64,000 nt of DNA from Litoribrevibacter albus. GTDB taxonomy: Bacteria > Pseudomonadota > Gammaproteobacteria > Pseudomonadales > Litoribrevibacteraceae. The position numbers and the translations under genes were made by a program. Positions within the stretch are counted from its first letter, which is position 1. Each line of letters begins with the position of its first letter. The notes beneath the pieces were generated by a model. The model ran no database searches. It worked only from the letters and a program-made list of their open reading frames with translations, and was not told the origin of the DNA. Below, one piece after another: positions 55,761 through 63,482 of this stretch. The stretch is taken from positions 310,001 through 374,000 of the forward strand of contig NZ_BSNM01000015.1 of the NCBI RefSeq assembly GCF_030159995.1, written 5' to 3'.

Positions 55761-55868
55761 GGTGAGAAATCTCGTGGTTCGAGCCGAGCGAAGCGAGACA
55801 ACGTTGCTTTCTTTAAATAAGAGTACGACGACGGCCCGAAGGGCGCAGTAACCCCTTCCTCACCGCTA
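55761..55868 (+). repeat. tRNA-like element, copy 2, partly decayed
   Basis: 108 bases. Begins GGTGAGA and ends CCTCACC-G-CTA, so the acceptor pairs at six of seven positions and CCA has become CTA. It shares with copy 1 the preceding 16 bases (55751-55766), the 36-base block (55771-55806) and the 19-base block (55826-55844); the segment between the two blocks is longer by 12 bases. The unit period is 176 bases in the 5' half. It looks like an older copy. Confidence 0.7.
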
Positions 55869-56350
55869 TTTCGTGTCAGTTCAGTCGTAAGCGTCCTGCT
55901 TCAATCGTAGATTTTAATCGCTCAACCTCCTGACAAGCTGTGCTAAAAGCCGTTGGTTTCACTTTATCTCGCAAGAACTCATCATGTCTGTTTGTCCAAA
56001 CGGTTATCACTCAAAACCGATTGGTTTTTATGGAGGGAAATTTGTATTTCAAATGAATAAACTTCGTGGGTGAATAATTAAAAACCTGACTTTTCGGACA
56101 GTTGGTGTTTACAGCTCATCTTTTGGGTTTTACCCTTCGTTGCTAATTTTTAAGAAAAGATGTCGTAGATCAGTTACTGATGGCGTTTTTTCATTAGCCT
56201 TGCCTTCTTAAATTCAACGATATTTTCCTTTTTTAGTATCTCTGATTTAGCTCTTTTGTTTCTTATCGATAGGTTAATGGTAGGAATCGTCTAAGTTTAT
56301 TAGAGCGTTTGAAGGATTGCCCGTTGCCTGAATTTGTCTAGGAGTAAGAG
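55869..56350. other. 482-base gap upstream of the alanine symporter
   Basis: AT-rich and without a convincing gene. It holds small palindromes such as GTTTG-TC-CAAAC and AAACC-GATT-GGTTT near 55990-56030 and a 29-codon open frame at 55984-56073 lacking a good ribosome site. Glycine riboswitches are frequent before this symporter family, but I do not find their conserved core. Confidence 0.6.
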
Positions 56351-57811
56351 ATGAATGAAAACCCTATTGAAACCCAACTATTAAACCTGATTGATCTGCT
56401 TAACGGTTTAGTTTGGGGGAACGTGTTAATTTATGTGCTCCTGATTTCAGGTGCCTTTTTTACCATCGCGACAGGTTTTGTCCAGTTCCGGTATTTTGGG
56501 CATATGCTCAGTAACTTCAAGAACAGCCGAAATACCAGCGGCGGTATTTCTCCCTTCCAGGCATTCTGTACCGGGTTGGCTGCACGAGTTGGAACAGGCA
56601 ATCTGGCGGGTGTGGCCGTAGCGATTGTATTAGGTGGCCCTGGTGCTGTTTTTTGGATGTGGTTGGTTGCGATTATCGGGATGGCCACCAGCTTTGTGGA
56701 ATCTACTTTGGCGCAAACCTTCAAGGTGAAGAATGAAGATGGCAGTTCCCGGGGTGGTCCTGCCTACTACATTCAGCAAGGTTTGGGTTCTCGAACCTGG
56801 GGGATCGTGTTTGCACTTTGTCTAATGATTTCCTTCGGGTTTGCATTTAATGGGGTTCAAGCAAACTCTATCAGTGATGCGTTGGAGCTTGCGTTTGATA
56901 TTCCTGATTGGGTGAGTGGTATCTTCATCACGTTAGCTACCGCAATTGTTATTTGGGGTGGAACAAAACGTGTTGCCGTCTTTGTTGAGTATGTCGTGCC
57001 TGTCATGGCGTTGGCTTATATCCTCATTGCATTGATTGTGGTTCTTTTAAATATTGCAGATCTTCCTGCAGCGGTTAGTAATATTGTTTCTTCTGCCTTA
57101 GGGTTCCAGGAAGCTGGTGCAGGGGCCTTGGGCGCGGCAATGATGAATGGCATCAAACGTGGTTTATTCTCGAATGAAGCCGGTATGGGTAGTGCTGCCA
57201 ATGCTGCTGCAACTGCGAACCCGAATCCGCATCACCCAGCAACCCAAGGGTTCTTCCAGATGTTTGGTGTGTTTGTCGATACCATTGTTATTTGTACGTG
57301 TACGGCTGCAATTATTTTATTGTTTGATGGTTATGAAGACAGCAAACTGACGGGTATTCAATTAACACAAGTGGCGTTGTCTAGTCATCTGGGGGATTGG
57401 AGTGGTACCTTCCTGGCGATTGTAATTACCTTCTTTGCGTTTACTTCTATTGTTGCCAACTACAGCTATGCAGAATCTAACTTGAAGTTCATTACCGAAG
57501 ATAATCTTCGACTTCAGGTTTATCGCCTGATCTTGTTGGCCGTTGTGATGTACGGTTCTATTGGAAGCTTACCTCTGGTTTGGAACTTTGCGGATCTAAC
57601 GATGGGCGTTATGGCGTTAGTGAATCTGGTTGCATTGTGTCTGTTGTTTAAATACGTGCGCGTGATCTTTAAAGATTATCAAGAGCAGCATGCCAGAGGC
57701 GAATTACCTGTATTTGAAAAATCTCTTTATCCTGAAATAGCGAAGAAGATCGACGACGATGTTTGGTCAGAGACGCGAGAGGAAGTTCACGCCAAGAATC
57801 CACCGCTTTAA
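56351..57811 (+). CDS. Sodium:alanine (glycine) symporter, AGCS family
   Basis: 486-residue inner-membrane importer with about 11 membrane segments, driven by sodium. Family motifs: FCTGLAARVGTGNLAGVA, GGPGAVFWMWLVAIIGMATS and GLFSNEAGMGSAANAAA. It takes up alanine and perhaps glycine. The ATG follows AGGAGTAAGAG. A terminator follows the stop. Sodium coupling matches nhaB and a marine setting. Confidence 0.95.
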   Translation: MNENPIETQLLNLIDLLNGLVWGNVLIYVLLISGAFFTIATGFVQFRYFGHMLSNFKNSRNTSGGISPFQAFCTGLAARVGTGNLAGVAVAIVLGGPGAVFWMWLVAIIGMATSFVESTLAQTFKVKNEDGSSRGGPAYYIQQGLGSRTWGIVFALCLMISFGFAFNGVQANSISDALELAFDIPDWVSGIFITLATAIVIWGGTKRVAVFVEYVVPVMALAYILIALIVVLLNIADLPAAVSNIVSSALGFQEAGAGALGAAMMNGIKRGLFSNEAGMGSAANAAATANPNPHHPATQGFFQMFGVFVDTIVICTCTAAIILLFDGYEDSKLTGIQLTQVALSSHLGDWSGTFLAIVITFFAFTSIVANYSYAESNLKFITEDNLRLQVYRLILLAVVMYGSIGSLPLVWNFADLTMGVMALVNLVALCLLFKYVRVIFKDYQEQHARGELPVFEKSLYPEIAKKIDDDVWSETREEVHAKNPPL

Positions 57812-57841
57812 CCGTATCTCTGATTCTGTTTAAAACCTTCG

Positions 57842-57872
57842 AATGCCCTGATTTTGTCAGGGCATTTTTTGT
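57842..57872 (+). terminator. Intrinsic terminator after the symporter gene
   Basis: AATGCCCTGA-TTTTG-TCAGGGCATT stem followed by TTTT. Confidence 0.93.
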
Positions 57873-58012
57873 GGGTGGAGGACCGAGTTAAAATATCTTA
57901 GAGCTGATTATTGGATGAATGGCAGCGTATAGGTTTGCCATCTATACTCGGATTTAATGGATTGTTTATTGATGTCAAAAGGGAGGGCCGCCATTCAGGA
58001 GTTCCGATAATA

Positions 58013-58750
58013 ATGAGCCGTCTACAAAGATCCCTTGCAGGCATTGCTGTTGTTCTTTCAATCTCTTCACCCAATCTCCAGGCTGATAACTTAAAGCTTG
58101 CCGTTGGTTTGGCATTACCTCCTTACGTTATTTCCGAGACTAATTCGGGCATGGAGCTTGATGTTGTAAGAGAAGCGTTGAAATTAGTCGGACATACGGC
58201 AGAGGCTGTTTACCTTCCGTTTGGGCGTGTTCCTCCTGCGGTAACAAACGGTGATGTTGATGCTGCGCTCACGGTGAATGAGTCCTCTGGTTTAGATGGC
58301 GTAAAGTATTCTGACTCCCACATTACCTATCAAAATGTTGCGGTTTCTTTAGCCGTTAATAATTTCTCAATTAATCAAATATCAGACCTCTCAGGGCACT
58401 CTATTATTGCCTTTCAAGATGCGACGAAATATTTGGGCGACGCCTATGCTTCCATGGCTGGTGCCAATAAGCGTTACAGTGAAAAAGCCAAACAAAGTAA
58501 ACAAATAACGATGTTGTTTGCTGAGCGGGTGGATTGCGTGGTTATGGATATTAATATCTTCAAGTTCTTTAAAGCTGCAGAAACGCAGGTGAAGACTGAT
58601 AGAAAAGTCGTTGTGCATGAGATTTTCGAGCCAAGCAATTATAAAGTCGGGTTCCGGAAGCAAACGCATCGTGATGACTTTAATAAAGGATTAGCTCAAC
58701 TCAAGGCCAGTGGTCGGTATGTCGAAATCTTGCGGAAGTACGTTCAATAA
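58013..58750 (+). CDS. Periplasmic solute-binding protein, family 3-like
   Basis: 245 residues from the ATG at 58013, which gives a clean signal peptide ending near SSPNLQA; the frame stays open to 57911 but without family sense. The mature part begins KLAVGLALPPYVI and continues GMELDVVREALKLVGH, the usual start of an amino-acid-type binding fold, followed by DVDAALTVNES. No permease or ATPase genes are adjacent, so it may be an orphan binding protein or serve a signalling role. 25 bases before the next gene by its longest frame. Confidence 0.85.
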   Translation: MSRLQRSLAGIAVVLSISSPNLQADNLKLAVGLALPPYVISETNSGMELDVVREALKLVGHTAEAVYLPFGRVPPAVTNGDVDAALTVNESSGLDGVKYSDSHITYQNVAVSLAVNNFSINQISDLSGHSIIAFQDATKYLGDAYASMAGANKRYSEKAKQSKQITMLFAERVDCVVMDINIFKFFKAAETQVKTDRKVVVHEIFEPSNYKVGFRKQTHRDDFNKGLAQLKASGRYVEILRKYVQ

Positions 58751-58775
58751 GTGAAAACATGACCGCTAACTGAGG

Positions 58776-59294
58776 GTGTGTTCAGATCTGGAGGAGAGGC
58801 CCATCAATACGCTAGACCTTTTGAAGGATCAGTATTGTAAGGAGCAATCCCGACTCACTCTATTGGATACAAAGTGTTTCCACGCATTGGCGCTGCAAAC
58901 CGTGATCCTGGTTGTTTTGGTGTGGTTCGGATTTGTCTATCGAACGCTCCTATTTCATCCATCAGCGCCATTGGAATGGTGTCTGTTAGTTATTTATCTG
59001 TTGATGATGTTCTGCTTGATCTGTGCCTGGGGGCACGCATTATTGGCGCTTAAAGTTGAGGATTCTTCGGCGGGCCGGACAGATCGGGTGGTTCGAGACG
59101 TTGCGAAGTTGATGGACGCAGGTTGTTCCGTGTATGACCTTATGTTGGAAACATATACCGAAGATGTTCAAAGATTAACTCAGGCGGTGAGCGCTAAAAC
59201 GATTAATCTAAATCACTCTTACAGTGAGTTCACCATCAGCGCTTGGTGGTTTTTCTTATTCATGCTGATTGGTCTTCTTTTCGTCTTGGTTTAA
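58776..59294 (+). CDS. Hypothetical two-segment membrane protein
   Basis: Up to 172 residues with two hydrophobic segments (about 38-58 and 66-86), a polar central region and a third hydrophobic stretch at the C-terminus (about 152-172). I do not recognise the family. The start is unclear: the GTG at 58776 is too close to its GAGG. A strong GGAGGAG (58790-58796) lies further in, with no ATG, GTG or TTG at the right distance; ATC at 58803 and TTG at 58821 are the in-frame options. Probably in one transcript with the binding-protein gene before it. Confidence 0.65.
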   Translation: MCSDLEERPINTLDLLKDQYCKEQSRLTLLDTKCFHALALQTVILVVLVWFGFVYRTLLFHPSAPLEWCLLVIYLLMMFCLICAWGHALLALKVEDSSAGRTDRVVRDVAKLMDAGCSVYDLMLETYTEDVQRLTQAVSAKTINLNHSYSEFTISAWWFFLFMLIGLLFVLV

Positions 59295-59393
59295 ACCGCT
59301 GTGTGCTGGTTTTATCAACGATCTTCCTTCCTTTTTTAGATCTAAGGACCATACTTACTCTATGGTTCCGTTCCCGTAATTAGGTGATTTTAT

Positions 59394-59582
59394 ATGAAGC
59401 ATTTCATGACACTCGAAGAAATAGAGAAGGCGGCATCAAATGGGCATGCGACCGCCGATCAGCTAGACCTTTTAATTTCAAATACACGAGAAATGGCAAA
59501 TCAACGTGAACAAGAATTAACGAGGTTAAAAGGAGTTTTGGATCGACTGGAAGCAAGATTAGAAGAAAAAGGCTCCAGTTAA
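59394..59582 (+). CDS. Small coiled-coil protein
   Basis: 62 residues, highly charged, predicted as two helices; the second (about 31-58) has heptad-like Leu spacing (LTRLKGVLDRLEARLEE). AGGTGA lies 11 bases before the ATG. No recognised family. The length, charge pattern and start signal argue for a real small gene; the opposite-strand frame is less plausible. Confidence 0.55.
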   Translation: MKHFMTLEEIEKAASNGHATADQLDLLISNTREMANQREQELTRLKGVLDRLEARLEEKGSS

Positions 59583-59739
59583 AGAGAATCCTCACCCGGA
59601 ATGTTTTACGCAAAAAGCTTAACGAATAAGTTATACAAAGGTCGCTATACACCCAATACCGGAAACTCTGGATCTCAGACCAGCGATACTTTCAATGGTC
59701 AGATTTTTTTGTGGAGTGTAAATTCGAATATCATGAAGG

Positions 59740-59779
59740 TTACCTCGTTATTGACGCTGACTATTCAACAACGAGGTAA
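59740..59779. repeat. Ten-base inverted repeat downstream of the S41 peptidase gene
   Basis: TTACCTCGTT (59740-59749) and AACGAGGTAA (59770-59779) are perfectly complementary around a 20-base loop. It lies about 70 bases past the peptidase stop. There is no good T tract on either side, so its role as a terminator is doubtful. Confidence 0.55.
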
Positions 59780-59846
59780 TCATAGCTGAGGTTTTCGTTA
59801 TTCTGACTGACCCAGACGGCTCTAAGTGTTGGTTCAGAACTGATGG

Positions 59847-61304
59847 TTAATTGAGTCGTTCAAAGGCTGCTTCGAGCATTAAATCTTCTTCATTCTGACG
59901 TTCCTGTAACTCAAAAGCCGTCATTTCTATGTCTACAGGAACTCCAAGACCTTCGTACCAAACGCCCTCGACCGAACGGTAGATTTCATTAGACAGAGCA
60001 AACGGAAGACCTCTCGGTGTGTGTTTGTCCAGACTATCAGAGAATGATCCTTGAGTTTTTTCACCTAAGAGAGTGACCTGTGGCAGTTCTCTCATTGTGA
60101 GGGTAAATACTTCAGCGGCACTGCTGGTGGTTGCACTGGTGAGTAATACCACGGGTTTTAAATATTGTTTGTCTCCTCTTGGAGAGATAGACACATCTCG
60201 TAACGGGGTCATGCTATTACCCAGACGGGCTTGCTTTTGATAGGCCAAACGCTCTGAATCGGTAAATCGACTGGCAATGGCCAGCGCTAAGAAGTCATCA
60301 CCTCCAGTATTTCTGCGAACATCAATAATCAGTCCGTCTGTGTCTTGTAGGTCGTCGATGGCTTGGTCTATTGCAGTTTCCAGAGCGTTTAAATTAGCAA
60401 GATCTTGATGGTCACTGTCTTCCTGTGAGGTAAATCCTTCCATGCCTGCAATTTGAAGATAGCCAATACCGTCTACTTGATACCAAGCCAGTTGATCGTT
60501 GGCGGCAACGCGTATGTCTTCGTCAGAATCGGCATAGCTAAAGATGATGTCATTCATCAGTTCGAGTTGGGCTTCTGCGTATTCAAGTGCCGCTTGAAAT
60601 TGTTCTTCTGTGGTTAGTTGAGGAATTCCCTGGCCGTCTGCATATTCCTGAAGCAAGAGGTGGATGAACAGAGGTTTGGCTGTGAAGTAGATTTCATTGT
60701 CTTCTGAGCCCAGAGTGGTGTGGCCATCTCTTAACGGTCTGATCATATTCACCAGTTCCGTGATCAGCTGTTGATCCGTCGGGTTTGCTAACAGATTCGT
60801 CTCAGCAAGTTGATACATGGCATCCCAATCGACGCCACGAAAATCAATTGAAATAGAGAGTTCAGACAGTGCTTGATAAAAGTATTCAAGGTCATCTTGA
60901 ATGTTGTCTTGATAATTGTTGTCTCCCACTTTAGGCGTAAACCCGTTTTGACATGCGGTAGGTTTCTCATCGACTTTGTTGAACACTGGTCCAGGGGTGT
61001 AGAGATTTTTTGCTCCGAATCCGTCTTTTAGCTCAATTTGATTGCCCGATAAGATAAAAGCGCCTTGTAGGTCTTTAAGTTCTATATCGTTGACTTCATT
61101 ACTAATCAGGCAATAGTCCTCTGTGTAATCGAACATGATAAGACGAGCTTTTTTGAATTCGAGTCCTTGGCCGTAGGCGGGTGCCAGCCATGTCCCCTGA
61201 TACTGCTCTAAGTCTTTTAAATTGCTTTTTTCCGAATCCGAGTGTCCACAGCCAGTCAGAACCAAAGCGGCCAACAGTGCTGTCGTAGAAGTCCAGTATT
61301 TCAT
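59847..61304 (-). CDS. S41-family peptidase lipoprotein
   Basis: 485 residues with a lipoprotein signal ending ALVLTGC (Cys19). The C-terminal tail-specific protease fold (about 270-480) has the strand GLIIDVRRNTGGDDF, the nucleophile Ser395 in TTSSAAEVF and the lysine base Lys416 in LLGEKTQGSF. No PDZ domain is evident; the N-terminal 130 residues form a separate, unrecognised domain. Probably a periplasmic or outer-membrane-anchored processing protease. Convergent with the small genes before it; own promoter in the gap after 61304. Confidence 0.88.
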   Translation of the reverse strand: MKYWTSTTALLAALVLTGCGHSDSEKSNLKDLEQYQGTWLAPAYGQGLEFKKARLIMFDYTEDYCLISNEVNDIELKDLQGAFILSGNQIELKDGFGAKNLYTPGPVFNKVDEKPTACQNGFTPKVGDNNYQDNIQDDLEYFYQALSELSISIDFRGVDWDAMYQLAETNLLANPTDQQLITELVNMIRPLRDGHTTLGSEDNEIYFTAKPLFIHLLLQEYADGQGIPQLTTEEQFQAALEYAEAQLELMNDIIFSYADSDEDIRVAANDQLAWYQVDGIGYLQIAGMEGFTSQEDSDHQDLANLNALETAIDQAIDDLQDTDGLIIDVRRNTGGDDFLALAIASRFTDSERLAYQKQARLGNSMTPLRDVSISPRGDKQYLKPVVLLTSATTSSAAEVFTLTMRELPQVTLLGEKTQGSFSDSLDKHTPRGLPFALSNEIYRSVEGVWYEGLGVPVDIEMTAFELQERQNEEDLMLEAAFERLN

Positions 61305-61516
61305 TCGCTACTCCTGAGAAGAATGTTTTGTTGATTTGGGATTATTCTTTTGTGAGTAGCATGCTGTGGAAGAGGGTGGGAGTCGTCCTGACCTATAAGT
61401 CAGAACCTGTAACTCATTGATTTTCTATTATGAATGGTTTGAATCTATAGGGCTGAACGTTTCTTGTTGTTGGACTGGCTATGATGCTTACGTCATTGTC
61501 GATGAGGAAGGATTTC

Positions 61517-61618
61517 ATGTCCAAATGGTGTTATTGGCTAGCAAATATGTTTGGAGTTTTAGCCGTCATGACTGGAATTCTCTGGTTGTTGAATGAGGTT
61601 CTGGTCTTTATCTACTGA
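61517..61618 (+). CDS. Possible 33-residue single-pass membrane protein
   Basis: A short frame beginning MSKWCYWLANMFGVL and ending in VLVFIY, almost wholly hydrophobic. GAGGAAGG lies five bases before the ATG, an excellent ribosome site. An in-frame ATG at 61484 would give 44 residues but with a poorer site. It sits alone in the gap between two minus-strand genes and ends 14 bases before the stop of the convergent regulator gene. Function unknown. Confidence 0.45.
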   Translation: MSKWCYWLANMFGVLAVMTGILWLLNEVLVFIY

Positions 61619-61632
61619 TCATTCTCAACTGA

Positions 61633-62931
61633 TTATTTGGATGCTTTTCTGAATTCGCCAGGGGTTTGACCCTGATGTTTTTTGAATGCTGCATAGAAGG
61701 CGGATTTAGAGTTAAATCCAACGGCTAAGGCGATATCCGTCACCGTGTCTGAGGTTGTAGAAAGCGAAGAGGCGGCTGCATTGACCCGATATTGATTGAT
61801 GAAATCAAAAAAGTTGAGCTTGAGTTGTTCGTTGATGACCTGCGATAAGTAATTGGTAGAGATACCCATACGCTCTGCCAGTTGTGGTAATGACAACTGC
61901 GAGTCCAAATAGGGACGTTCTTTCTCCATGAGTGTTTGAAGCTCAACGGCCAGACTTGCGGAGAGATCATCCGACAACGATGACTTCTTATATTTTTCTG
62001 ATGCTTTCGATTCAATGATCGACGCTTCATCTGTTTTTGACGTGGCTTGAAGTTCTGTTTGTACTGTTGAGTGTACTGGCGTTTTAGCGTTCAACTCTGA
62101 TTCACCGATCGGGGCTGTTTGTAGGCCAGTGTCGAGGTTAGTGCTGGTGGGTAAAGGCTGATTCTGAGTATTTGGAACTTCGATGGCTTGGTAAGGCGTG
62201 AAAATTTGAGGTTGCTTCAGACCAAGATACCCCATGACATAGATTAAGATCACAATGCTGAATCCCAATACCTCATCAAGACCGTCTGATACATTCTCCG
62301 GCACAGGCAATATGGATCTTGATAGCCATAGTAGGTAGATGCCCAATAAACTGAGGATCAGATTTCGTAACCAAACCAGGCTGACCTTTTCCGTATAAGA
62401 GAACTCGTTTGAAATTCTTAACTGATGTCGTTTGAGTACGATTAACGAGGCGACCAAGTAAGCGCCCATGTGAAGCATTGCGGCTACATCTTCTACCGTC
62501 CCGAGCAACATGGCCCATAGCGACAGTGGATCGTCTTCGTTTACTGAATCAAATAAGATGGCAAGTTGTTGTTCGTTGGTAAGAAAGACCAGAGACCAAG
62601 ACACCAGAATATGTACCATTGCTGGAATAAAGTGGAAAGCCGTTCGACCATAGGGTGTTTGTGCTGAGATATGACACGCATAAAAGTAAATACAGACCCC
62701 GAAGAAAAACTCTTTAGGCCAGAATAAGGCTCTTAACCAGGGGTGTTGATAGGTGATCCCTGAACTATCCAGAAAATAGTCGAATAGAGATGTTACAAAC
62801 ACCAGCGTCAAAGCACCCAGATACATATTGGCCTTATGGCTACTGAGCTTGCTGGTAAATAATGACAGTGCCAGAAAGATCCCTTGAGCTGCACCCAGTA
62901 AGAAAACGACAGAAAGTAATGACAGGTTCAT
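61633..62931 (-). CDS. Membrane-anchored AraC-family regulator with long linker
   Basis: 432 residues. About seven membrane segments occupy residues 5-230, followed by a long polar linker rich in Thr, Ser, Gln and Glu (about 240-325) and a C-terminal AraC double helix-turn-helix (about 330-430) with LPQLAERMGISTNYLSQVIN, VTDIALAVGFNSKSAFYAAF and the ending GQTPGEFRK. The plan equals that of the regulator at 27434-28498 though the sequences differ. Its targets are unknown; the S41 peptidase is the nearest gene on the same strand. Confidence 0.87.
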   Translation of the reverse strand: MNLSLLSVVFLLGAAQGIFLALSLFTSKLSSHKANMYLGALTLVFVTSLFDYFLDSSGITYQHPWLRALFWPKEFFFGVCIYFYACHISAQTPYGRTAFHFIPAMVHILVSWSLVFLTNEQQLAILFDSVNEDDPLSLWAMLLGTVEDVAAMLHMGAYLVASLIVLKRHQLRISNEFSYTEKVSLVWLRNLILSLLGIYLLWLSRSILPVPENVSDGLDEVLGFSIVILIYVMGYLGLKQPQIFTPYQAIEVPNTQNQPLPTSTNLDTGLQTAPIGESELNAKTPVHSTVQTELQATSKTDEASIIESKASEKYKKSSLSDDLSASLAVELQTLMEKERPYLDSQLSLPQLAERMGISTNYLSQVINEQLKLNFFDFINQYRVNAAASSLSTTSDTVTDIALAVGFNSKSAFYAAFKKHQGQTPGEFRKASK

Positions 62932-63482
62932 ACAAGCTCAAAAGATAGAAGATAATTCGAAATAGCATTCTTTATTAAATCACTAAATTTGCCAAGCGCT
63001 TTCAAGCTTGCAATCGTTCCTGTTTTTCCTTTTGGAAAATGAATCTTTCTTGATCAATCCATGTCGGCTATGTTTTGAATTTTGGATACTTTTTGTTATT
63101 GATAAGTCATTGTTTGATAATGGAAAATACTTTTTAAGAGTCTTGTTTGGACAATAAGGTGTCACTGTGTCTCACTTTAATAAAATGTAACAATAAAGAG
63201 CTTTTTGATACCGATCAGCGAGCGTACCTTTGGCGTCCTTGGCATGTATTCAAAGATTTCACAAATAATTCAGGAACCGCATCGAGCAATCCATGCGGTT
63301 CTTTTATGTCTGCCATTTCGATGATTTAAGGCTGGCTGAAGGAAGTTAGCGTGCAATCGATACAGCCAATTTCAGGATGCAGTGGTTAGTTATTGTTCGG
63401 TCTTTAACTACACTGGAATCATCAGATGAATGAAAGTTTCCAGTAAAACTACTGTACGTTAGTTACGGACAGCGAGGTGTTT
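62932..63482. other. 551-base gap with a possible small RNA
   Basis: AT-rich upstream half. On the plus strand, a short transcript could end at the hairpin 63274-63301. A 60-codon frame (63147-63329) runs across this hairpin, which argues against it being a gene. The last 60 bases hold the leader of the solute-binding-protein gene. Confidence 0.5.
63274..63305 (+). terminator. Terminator-like hairpin with no gene upstream
   Basis: GAACCGCAT (63274-63282) and ATGCGGTTC (63293-63301) pair perfectly around a ten-base loop and are followed by TTTT. No protein gene on the plus strand ends nearby, so it may end a small RNA. Confidence 0.65.

Noticed and set aside
55984-56073. 29-codon frame upstream of the alanine symporter, considered as a leader peptide
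   Set aside because: No ribosome site and no run of regulatory codons; not supportable.
55869-56350. Glycine riboswitch before the AGCS symporter
   Set aside because: Looked for because the association is common, but the conserved glycine-aptamer core is not visible.
59601-59789. 62-codon plus-strand frame between the coiled-coil gene and the S41 peptidase gene
   Set aside because: No ribosome site, composition unlike the neighbouring genes, and it runs through the inverted repeat at 59740-59779.
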